Assembly: GCA_958496175.1 (NCBI GenBank)
Contig: OY292278.1
Span: 8,184,001-8,248,000 of the forward strand
Source of the DNA: Sisyra terminalis
Taxonomy: Eukaryota; Arthropoda; Insecta; Neuroptera; Sisyridae
Reading direction: 5' to 3'
Length of the DNA stretch: 64,000 nt
Shown: one piece after another, positions 41,387-53,100 of the stretch
Layout: every line of letters begins with the position of its first letter
Position numbering within the stretch: the first letter of the stretch is position 1
Notes under the pieces: model-generated
The model's database searches: none
The model's input: the letters and a program-made list of their open reading frames with translations, nothing else
Told to the model about the DNA's origin: nothing
Made by a program: the position numbers and the translations under genes

Positions 41387-42115
41387 GATTATCCTCAAGA
41401 ACAGGAACATCATTTGATTTGTGTATATTTAAAATAATAATGGACCTAGAACCAATTTATGTGACACTTTAGCCGTGGTCCCTTGTTCCTTTACTTTGAT
41501 CGATTGTTCATCTTTCACCAGAATCTTGAACAAACTGTTGGACAAAAAAAATCCTATTATCTTCTGAAGATAGGTTGGGGTTTTCTTCAAGTTTTCCAAG
41601 AAGCCATTGTAGGAAACATCATCAAAGGCAATGATAATACCTAGAAATATAATCTTCGTAATTATATAATTCTTCGTAGTAGAAATATGGTCTTCGGTGT
41701 ATTTGTTGGCCTCAAATTTCATTTTTGGAGCATATTAACTTTTTTCAGAAGTGAATCTTTACTAGGATAGTAGTGGTAATAAACTTATAGGTAGCTTGAT
41801 GGAAGATTTGATGTTTTTTTTTTTGGTTTGCATATGATGATTCCTATGAAGGATTTTTTCTTAATTTTTTCAGGCCTTAATTACACCACAATGTAGCTCC
41901 ATTTTCATCTTGAAAAATTAAAAAAAAAAATTATACTTACAAAAATTGAGATGTAGAAATTTTCGTATTAAAGATATTGACAAGGTTAGGATGGTATATA
42001 AATATTACTGTGAATTTTAGTAAACTAAAGAGTCCCAAATCATCAATATTAGGAGCTAAAACTTCTCAAAAATTAAGTATTTATGTGGTAAAAAATATAG
42101 AATTCATAAAAATGG
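41387..42115. other. AT-rich DNA without recognisable genes
   Basis: A 97-codon minus-strand open frame at 41429-41722 has no recognisable motif or splice support, so it is not called. Confidence 0.3.
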
Positions 42116-42117
42116 TT

Positions 42118-43390
42118 TTTACCAGCTTAAATGGTTCTTTCTTTTTGAAGGAATTCTGGCATGAAATTTTGAAATTTGTCAAAATCCTATACTATGTAAA
42201 AGTATTAACTACATCAAAGGCTTGACTCCAAGACATTAACTATTAAAGTTTCAATCCCAAAAAAGCTCTATGTTGTTTCAATTTTTATATATAAGCATCA
42301 AAAATACCACTTGTTTGTCTTAAAAAAATGAATTAATAAAAATGACTTTTGGGTCAGGCCAAATGAAGTGGTCCAAAAATAAATTAAATGGTTGCTCGAC
42401 CATTTTACAAAAATTTAATTTTGTGTGTGCTATCACCCCAACATGTTGGTAGTACAAAATCATCATTATTTTAATTTTATTGTTTTTAGTTTTCGTGTGG
42501 CGGCCATATTAGTTTTACTTGACGCAGACATTTTCACACTTTTAAGGGTTTGCAAAAACTTGATTTTCTCAGGCTCTATTTGTCCAATCAACATGAAACT
42601 AAAAGCAGTGTGTCCATTAAAACATAAACTATAAGGTTGTAATAGGACGTTTTCACCTAATTGTAATATTAAGGGCTGAAATTTCAGCTTGAATTCTTAG
42701 CTCTCGTTTGTAAAAACTCCCATTTTCATGGAAAGATTGTGGATGAAGGAAAAGAGTCTACACATTGAAACTTTTTTTACAAACATTTAGATACTAGTTG
42801 TATTCAAAAACAAAATTTAAAGTCTGAGACTTTAAGCCTTTTTAAAATAAAAATAACAAAATTTGGAAGTTTTCAAAATTTGCAATTTTCTGAGCTCAAT
42901 ATCTCTGGTGAGAGACCAGATAAAAATCTGAAATACCACCCCATTATAGTACTGTATAATAGTATTATGCACCGAAAATTTGGAGTTTGAGATTTGACTA
43001 GGAGCAAAGATATAGAAAGCACAAAACTAGTAAAACTAATATGGCCGCCACACGAAAACTAAAAACAATAAAATTAAAATAATGATGATTTTGAACTACC
43101 AACATGATAGGGTGACTGCAAAAAAAAACAGATTTAAAAAAAAGTGCTGGACCGACTGAATTGGACTGACCCTTTTACCAGCGTTAACTGATCATTCTTT
43201 ATGAAGGAATTCCAGCATGAAATTTTGAAAATTTTGGCAATCTTTTACTATTCCAAAAATTTGACATTAAAGGGTTAACTCCAAGACATTAACCATTAAA
43301 GTTTCAATCCCAAAAAAGCTCTTTGTTATTTTAATTTTAAAATAAAAGCATCAACAATATCACTTGTTTTTCTTAAAAAAATGAGTAACA
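42118..43390. repeat. Palindrome H10 flanked by direct repeats
   Basis: Direct repeats of about 210 bp (42118-42330 and 43185-43390) share CTCCAAGACATTAACYATTA and AAGTTTCAATCCCAAAAAAG. Between them, inverted arms at 42427-42517 and 43030-43125 share GTGTGGCGGCCATATTAGTT and its complement. Confidence 0.75.
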
Positions 43391-44067
43391 ACTTTTAAAT
43401 AAGCGTATTAAAAGAAACTATTGAATGTCTTATGGAAAATTGGAATCAACTGAAAGAAAAAGTGACAAATTTTTAATGGCTTTATGTAACGTAAAATAAA
43501 AATAAAGTTTACTGAAAATTTTGAGCTCAAAAGCTCAAAATTATTTTTTTTGGGGTTAATGCATTCAATTTTTGGGAAAATGAGGAAATTAAATAATTCC
43601 ACCAGGCTACCAAAACGTTATATAATGCACAATTTTTGGTGAAATCTTGTGCTTTCGCTAAAGCCTTAAAATTCATCAATGAAACATGCAAATCTTGTAC
43701 AATTTTGACATTTTTTTTTGGACAACAATATGGAAAATCTTTGATTTTTTCGCTGTATCTTAGTGGAAAATTTTTAAGTGTAAAAAATCACAAAAAATCC
43801 CCTAAAAATTTGCTTTTCTTATCAATTAGTCACCGATTTATTCTTTGATGTTTTCACCTGATAAAAAATCGAAAAAGTTTCCTTAATTTTTAATTGAATC
43901 ATTCCAAAGATTATTTTCTTTTGAATTGGCAATTAAAAAAATTTCCCCGTTCATCCAATCTCTTGTGTATGCATCGAACTCTTTCTTGTTCTTGTGGCCA
44001 GAAAAAGATACTCATATTGGGATAGGTCCAGATTGCAGCCCAAATGCAGTAAATTTTCGCGGACCCA
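43391..44067. other. AT-rich DNA upstream of the secreted-protein promoter
   Basis: No gene was seen. There is a small hairpin TTGAGCTC/AAAAGCTCAAAA at about 43522. Confidence 0.35.
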
Positions 44068-44106
44068 TATAAAATGAATTGAGCACCTCAGCTCCGATTC
44101 AGTGCA
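44068..44106 (+). promoter_or_regulatory. Core promoter: TATA box plus initiator
   Basis: TATAAAA at 44068-44074 lies 33 bp upstream of the A (44101) in TTCAGTGC, an arthropod-type initiator. The spacing is near the usual 30-31 bp. A second TCAGTG occurs at 44162. Confidence 0.65.
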
Positions 44107-44188
44107 TACATAGTTGCTTGTTGCCAAGCATTTGTGTTACTTGGAAGTCGATAGTCTCTGATCAGTGTAGATTTTCGCTTTCATCAAC

Positions 44189-47100
44189 ATGTTTCTGGGA
44201 AAATTTTTAACATTATTTATAATTCTAATTAGTCATGTAAGTATTAACGAACCATCAAATTATTTCTATTGAAAACCACTCATAATATTGTAAAGTTAAC
44301 GATTTATTTTGGCTTTTCTTTCCGCTCTTTTTGTAAGAATTGTCGGAAATTTCTTATCTGCAATTCAATGGAAATCAATTCAATTCATTATCAACCCAAA
44401 AACACCGACGCAACACCATGAGAATTTAATTGGATTTTATCAAAGTCTTTTGAGAGTAAAAAAAAATTGTTAAAATTTCTTCAATTATTAACGTTGCAAT
44501 TATTATTTTTATGGCTTAATCTCAGCAAGTGCAGTGAAGCTTGCAATTTTCCTCAACAATAAATTGATCATTTTTTGTTTGGATAAAAAAAAAGTTACAT
44601 GGCAGTTTATACAACAAAAAAATTGTATTGTTTTCGACCATTTTGCCAGAACGAAAACTTCAAGTTGATATCATTAAGCCGCCCAATCTTTGGCCAAACA
44701 AAATAATGCATACTTGGCTTATGCTTTTTGATTTGTCCAACTTAAGTAATTGATCGATAAATTGAGTCATAGTTTGGAATTAAAGAATTTTAATTTCTTC
44801 CAATTAAATTTTGGTATTTTGCAATTTATGTTTGAAATTTTCTGTTCATATCTAAGGAAATTAAAATTTTATTCTTATTTTAATCAATCACATGCGTAAG
44901 TCGATACAATTGTTTACAACTCCGTAATACCTAATACCTGTTTCTTTTTTGATGCTTTAAACTAAAGTTTGAATGATTTTCAAAATTTGATTTTTATATA
45001 AAAGTTATGCACAAATTTGATCAAAAATTAATTAGTGAAAGCAACAATAACTAACTTAATCAGGATAACTAATCAAAGTTTGATAAATTTATATAAATAT
45101 TTCGATTTCAAAGGATTCTTTTTAGTGATTCTCAAATGGTATGGGCTTTGTCGATAAATGCTAGACCAAAAAAAAAATGGGTTTATTGAAAATAGATACC
45201 AATTTATTTGGAAAAGTTTTAACTTTTCACAATTTCAACTAAAGACAAGGTTGTAACCCTTTATTTCATTTTTAATATCATACTTTAGAAGTTTTTTTAT
45301 GGAATTAAAACATCGAAATTTTGTACTTGAAATATTAAGGGTCCTAATTTCTAAAGAATTTTTATAAAATCCAAAAATTCTATATTCAAGAATAGAATAT
45401 GCCTTGGAACGGTTCGGTTTGGTTTCGAACTCTTCCTAATAAACCCAAATATTTACAAACATAATAAAGACATACTATTTGATCTATTAATCAATTTTCT
45501 GGCTAAATTTAAGAAAAGTTCCCCAAGATTTACCAGTTATTGTTTAATTGATTCATTAAATAATAAAAATTAAGACATTTTAATAATCGTTTTTGTCTCC
45601 TTTTTATTGCAATTAAAAAAATTAAAACAAAGATAATATTTTTCAAATTGAACGTACAAATATTTAAAATAAAATTGTGTTAAAAGCCCTCGCCAAATAA
45701 GATGGTCTAAAATGCCCCCATTGCAATCGGCCTAATTTTTTTTCTGAAAATACCTTACAGTGTGGACAACATCTCAGTCAAATTTCAATTCTAAAATATG
45801 ACGCGTTTTTGTGTAAAAAATATAAAAAAAAATCTTTTTCAAATTCAATATTCTCTGAAACTGTTTGATAATATCGAAAAAAGTGCTTATAAGTTTCAAG
45901 ATATCACTAAGTAGTAATCCGAGAAAAAATCGCTCAAAAATCAGATCGATCGATCATTGTTAAAAATACGATTTATTTTTTCAAAAAAATTTTTTTATAC
46001 CAAAATTGTTTGGTAAACCTTAGTTTTTTTTCTATATAATCCTCTATCATCATTCTACAATATATAATTTTTCCAGATTTTTAAAAATATTAGACAATAG
46101 TTAAAAAAAAGAAGTATTCTTTAAACATTTTTTTGTGTGCTAAAATCTTTTAGTACCATCACGTAATTTTTTTTTCATCATCCCCTTGTCTCAGCTTACT
46201 AAATATAATATTTTTCGTATTTTTAAAAATGTTAGATAATGGTTAGAAAAATTAAACTTTTTTTTAATTCAGATTCTCAGCACTTATGTATTTATTTATT
46301 TTTTACCAAAAGAAATTATTCATCCCCTTAGTCATCAACATTTATTTTACATATTTTCTAAGTAACATTAAAATATTTATATTTCATTTAGCAATTACTA
46401 TAGAAAAAAAAAACTAAGTACGTAAGAGCTGAAAATCTGAATTAAAAAATACGTTTAATTTTTCAAACCATTATCTAACATTTTTAAAAAAACGAAAAAA
46501 TTATATTTAGTAAAATGAGACAAGGGGATGATGTAAAAAAAAATACGTGCTGGTACTAAAAGATTTTAGCACACAAAAAAATGTTTAAAGAATAATTCTT
46601 TTTTTTAACTATTGTCTAATATTTTTAAAAATCTGGAAAAATTATATATTGTAGAATGATGATAGAGGATTATATAGAAAAAAACAACTAAGGTGTACCA
46701 AACGATTTTGGCATAAAAAAAATTTTTTGAAAATTAAATCGTATTTTTAACAATGATCGAATGATCTGATTCATGAGCGAATTTTTCTCGGAATACTACT
46801 TAGTGATATCTTGAAACTCATAAGCACTTTTTTTGGTATTATCAAACAGTTTCAGAGAACATTGAATTTGAAAAAAAAATATTTTTATTTTTTACACAGA
46901 AACGCGTCATATTTTAGAGTTGAAATTTGGCTGAGATGTTGTCCATACTGTAAGGTATTTTCAGAAATAAAATTAGCCCTATTGCAATGGGAGAATTTTA
47001 GGCCATCTTATCTGGCAAGGGCCTTTAATAAGGAATTATCAAAAACTCTGCAAGTTAGAGTGCACAGAAACTCGAAAAAAGTAGTTTCGAAAAAAATGCA

Positions 47101-50100
47101 TTTAAAAAAAGGGACAGAGAAGACTTACCGGTAATTCATCGATTTAATAAACATATTGCAATCCTTTTTTTAGCTTTTTTTGCATTGATGTTTTCTTGCA
47201 ACTTATTTCTAAGAGCTTTTCAAGCTTGCGTACTATCTAAAGTGTATCAAAAAGCACTCACTTAATCGCTTCTAACTTTTGAAGTAAGTTGCAATTTTGA
47301 ATTGAAATTTTCAAAATAAATATTTCAATAGTTTTACAAGCGAATTTTGAAGGAAAAAAAGTAATTTTTGGAACTTTAACACCTATTTTTACTTCTTTAT
47401 AATGAAAGTTTATGTAATAATTTCGATTTTTTTATTGTTTTATCTGGATAATACCTTTGAAAAAACTTTGTAAATTTATAATTTTGAAATCTAATAATTA
47501 TTCAAAGGAAGTTCAAACTTAAGAAGGTAAAATTTAATTTTCTCTTATAGTATTCTATGATGCTTGTTGAGCTTTTTCTTGAAAGCTTTTTTAGATTATC
47601 AACTAATCGAAGTTATAAAAATTTAGTATTTAATATTTTTTCCAATATTTAATGTAAAACATAAGAAGATCCGGTATAAAATTAATTCAAACATCATACA
47701 ATTGTTGTCTAACATGATCACATAATTTACTAACGAATAATCGCAAAAAAATACAAATCTTACATTTAACTATATTAAAAATTATATTAAATTTAGTTTA
47801 ACAGAATAACATCACTAATAATTCCCACAATTTTCATGCACGAAACCCAAAATAATTGTTGAGAATTGAAGAGAATAGTTTTATGATTTAATTTACGGCA
47901 AATAGTATAAATTCAAATGGTGAATTAATGCAAATTTTTGATCATTTTATTTTACGTAGTTTCACGAAACTATAGATTTCCTGTGAATCAAATTACTAAC
48001 TTTAGTTTTAATAGATTTGAAGTTATATCCTCAATTAATTTTCTGCAAAAATATTACTTAAAACAGTATAAAACTTTGCTGAATTTCAATTTATTTATAT
48101 TGCACAAAAATTGATTAAATTGAGTTCCGGAAAAAAAGAGATACTCAAAAATGTTTCAAGAGAATAAAAATTACTTTGACGATCGACGATCTACGAAAAT
48201 TGGCCTCATGATCGACTTTTGACCATCCCTGCTATAAAAAATTATTAAGTTTTACCATCTAAATTTAAAATTTTCACTGATGAATTATGAAATTATTAAA
48301 TTTTATTGCAACAATAAGACTTCGGTTCATTGCTGTTCTCTAAGATTATAAATCATTTCAATTCTAAGAGTAAAATCTGAAATGACCAAAATTATCATTT
48401 CGATAAATCAATTTAATGATCGAAATACCTATTAAATCTGCCTTTATTATATGAGCCATAAAATTTCTATAGACAAATTGATATAGCAATATTTAATAGT
48501 TACAGTTTACTTTTTAATTATATTTTTATATTATATAAAAAGACAATTCAGGTTGTTTAAGATCGGTTTTTTTATTTAATAATTTTTAGTATTCAATTAC
48601 TATTCAAAGCCTGATTAAGTTACGATAAATAACGAAACGTAGCTATTTTGAATATTAAATAAAAAAACCGATCTTAAACAACCTGAATTGTCTTCTTATT
48701 TAATAAAAGCTGAGATCTGAATTTTATTATCTATTTTTATATTATATTATACTTTCGCTAAAGCGTTTCTAATCATCTCAACTTTTGTGCCCACAGAAGG
48801 CAATTTGAGTAAAACATATAATAACTCCAAATGACTAACAAATAATAACTCTAAGGGCAAAATTGGAAAGATTTTTTGTAAAGAATCATAAGGAAGACTA
48901 AAAAAGGATCAAACTCGATAATCTAAAGAGGTTAAAATTTAGGGATAAGCCTGGGTATGTACCACCTTTAATGGCGAAACCGAATATTTATTATAAGAAG
49001 TTTTTGCTGTGTTTTTGGAGGGACCCAATTGGAGCTTTCTATTGTGAACTACTTCAACCTTATGAAGTCATTACTAGGGAATGTTACCAGCACCGATTGG
49101 TACATTTGAACCGAGAATTGAACCTCAAACGTCCATAATATACCGAAAAACATAGCAAGTTTATCCTTTACCACAGGGATTAATAATTTTCGGAAATATC
49201 AACCATAATGTAACATGGTTTTTGAAAATGTAAATTTTTGTATAATTTCCTCAGTAAAAGGGTCTAGCAGGATCCACATGGCGAGTTGGCCCCCAAATAG
49301 GAACCTATGTCGAAACTTATGTTAAAATATCGGCTTGATATACAAACACATTTTATATACTTTTCGCGACCAAATTTCTCTTTGACCTTGAGATATGGGC
49401 AAAAATGTCCCCCCGCATAGCTATTTTTCAAAGTTATATATATCAAAAACTAATTAAGCTAGAAAAGTGAAACCAACGAGAGGCTTTAGATTATTTTACA
49501 GAGTATATCATATATATTTTTGAAATTTTTAGAAAAAAAAATTATACAAAAAAAATCCAAAAAACAAATGAAATAATTTTTTTTTATGTGTTCTCTGAAA
49601 ATAATAATTGTAATCAATAATAACCCATAAAAATTGCGTGAAAAAATAGTTGGTGCAATACTTTGAAAAAACATGAAATGTGATTTACGCCTACTAATAT
49701 ACCTCGGTCTTATTTTTTTTCGAAGTGTTGCACCAACTTTTTTTTCACAAAACTTCAACACAAAATAGGTCACATATAGGAGCAAACCATATATTATTTT
49801 TATAATTATAATTCTAAGGAAACATAAAAAGAAAATCTTAGTTTTTTTGTTTTTCTATATTTACTCTTAAGATGATTACTTTCAAGATCAAAATAATTGA
49901 TCCCAAAAGAAAAAAAAACTTAGTGTTCAATTTTTATTAAAATAAGAATAAAAAAAATTTATCGTCACTGTTATAATTTATTACAACTGGAATACTATAT
50001 GTCTCCAATTAATTCTGGGTACATATTGACGGCATCTGAATTACTTGGTTTTCTTTGTTTAGCTTAGGATATTATTCACTGGCTCATACCAAATTTTTTA

Positions 50101-53100
50101 CAGGTTCTACCTAAAGTGGGCGAATAAATGAACTTTCAAATAATATTTTATAACAATGTGTAAAATAAGCTCCTAATATGATAAGGGTAGAAGTAAAATC
50201 ATGACATATGTACAAATAGCAAAGACGGTCAATACAATGATTATATAATGATAAATGATATATTTCGAATGGTAAAGATTGCTACAGTATTTTCCGTTAT
50301 TCCTGTGATTCTCCAATAGAAACTTTACAGTAAGATATTGTTCTCATGCAACAGCTTTTATTTGTTATTTTTCATATGAACAATAATTATCCAGAATTCT
50401 ACGTCCTACGAGATACTAACTAAATTATTTTAGGTTCATAATATTCCAGTTGTAATAAATCATAACAGCAACGATAATTTTTTTTATTCTTATTTTTAAT
50501 AAAATTGAACACTAGTTGTTTTTTTTCTTTTGGGATCAATTATTTTGATCTTGAAGGTAATCATCTTAAGAATAAATATAGAAAAACCAAAAATCTAATA
50601 ATTCTTTTTTATGTTTCCTTAGACTTACAATTATGAAAATAATATATGTTTTGCTCCTATATGTGGTCTATTTTTTGTTGAAGTTTTGTGAATTTTAGTT
50701 GGAGCAACATTTCAAAAAAAAATAAAACCCAGGTATATTATTAGACGTAAATCACATTTCATTTTTTTCCAAGGCGTTGCACCAACTATTTTTTCACGCA
50801 ATTTTTTTGAGTTATAGTGCTCATGTAGAAACATAAAATATATTTTTTTCGTGATTGTCATTTTCAGAGAACACATAAAAAAAAATATTTCATTTGTTTT
50901 TTGGATTTTTTCTGTATAATTTTTTTTCTAAAAATTTCAAAAAAATATATGATATACTCTGTAAAATAATCTAAAGTCTCGCGTTGCTTTCACTTCTCTA
51001 GCCTTATTAGTTTTTGAGATATATAACTTTGAAAAATAGTCATGCGGGAGGACATTTTTGCCCATATCTTAAGGTCAACGAGGAATTTTGTCGCGAAAAG
51101 TATATAAAATTTGTTTTTAAATCAATCCGATATTTTAACATAAGTTTCGACATAGGTTCCTTTGTGGGGGCAAACTCGCCATGTGGATCCTGCTGGACCC
51201 TTTGTAAAATTTCCTCAACTTTCATTTTGAAAAAAAAAACTATTTTGTATTTTAATCTAGTACCGTTCAAAAGAATAGTGAAAAAAGGATCTTTTTTTTG
51301 GAACAATCAATTTAGGGGGAAGAATCACGGTGCTTTTCAGTGACGGATTTTATTGTTGAAATCTTGTAAGGGACCTAATATATCAACGAATAAAATAATA
51401 AGCTTTTACGTGATTTTAAGTGAGGTCACTTATAAATTTCACTTCCACGACTGAGCCAATAGTTTATGAGTTTAAATAGCTATTTTCAATACTATTGCCC
51501 AATTTCAAAGCATTACTTCCAGATTGAACAACAATGAATTTTTTATTTCCTCTTTTATTTGCAACGTCATTTTGAAGGTTCAAAAAAAAATTTGTGCTTT
51601 TAAAGTTGAGTCAATATGACTCTCTATTTGTACAACGGAAAAAGAGAAAATTTTGAACTTTATTTTCCTTTTGTTGTCGAGTTTCTATCAAGTTCTACGT
51701 ATTGTTGTAAAACGTTTAATTTTCTTAACAGTTGTTCTTTAAAAATCTTTTAAAACTTTTGAAAAATATGTTTTTAATTTGTAGAAAATTGAACACATTT
51801 TTTTCCAAAATCTCTCAATTGTTACTGAATACTTTTTAAGCAACACTTCCGCCTATGGTCATATAAATTTCTTAATGGAAAAATTAATTTAATCGTTATC
51901 ACCACATAAAAAAAAAATCGATTTCAATCAAGCGGTTGTAAATCGAAAAGAATGCAAAAATTTGCATCTCCAAAAGTTGAAATTTGACACAGCAATTTTT
52001 TAAAGGTCATATCATTATTATTATATTGCATATCGGAATACAGAAAAGAAATAAATTGTTTAACTCTATGGCGTTGCAAATTCGTGATAGTTTTCCAATA
52101 AGAAACTAATCAATTTTGATTAAGGAAAATTGCTCTCAAAACAATCACATTGTTGTATGTCTCGAATGAAAACCAAAATATTTACATAATTCATTCCAAA
52201 ACTAATTGCAAATAAGATATTGACAATAATATTTCCAAAACTAAAATTAATTTATCTTTAGTAACTCATATTTTTTAATTTAATTTCACTGTTCTGTTGA
52301 CGGAAAATTAGAAATTTTATTTGCTGTCACAATGCATAAATATTTTAGTCAATTAAATCATAAATCTTTTTTAATAATTTTACGACCATGGAAAATACAC
52401 GCACTGCAACAAACAATCAAAAGCAATTTTCGTACTGTCAATTCTGTATTGAAATTTTTCAGTGTCAAAAATTCATTCCGGTTTGAAAGATCAATTGTTG
52501 AAAATATCGATGACATCTTGTTACTAATCTAAATTTATAATCTAATAATAGAACAGCCGAAGAATCGAAAATCGATTGGAAAATATTTTTTAATCATTTG
52601 ATATTTGGGAACCAGAAACGCAAAAATTTTTTGGATCATATTTCCATTTGTAAATCTTTAGTCAATCAAAACGAAATTTATTTTTTTCTTAGGAAAAAAG
52701 TCAGTTGATCATTGGCGACCAAAATATCAAAAGATTCTTCTACGAAAATATCAATCAAAATTTTAAGGTTGATAGCTATTAAAATGATCTAAGTGGAGGC
52801 AAAAGAAGATTAAAAAGCTCAGAAGATTTCAATGCATATATAATAGAACCAGATGGACCCTAAATCTTAGTAATTGACTATCTATATGACTAAAAATTGA
52901 CTATATGTAGTAAGAATTGAGCCGTAGAGAAGTTAATGGATAATAATATATGTCTTATGGGACTCAATTTTTTTTCATTTTCCCATTTTCCCATCAATTT
53001 TTTTTTAAAAATTGAGTCCCATCCATTAATTCCATTAAAAAAAATCCATTAATTTATTGTGACTCGGAAATAAATAAAACACTTATCAATGATAAACGTA

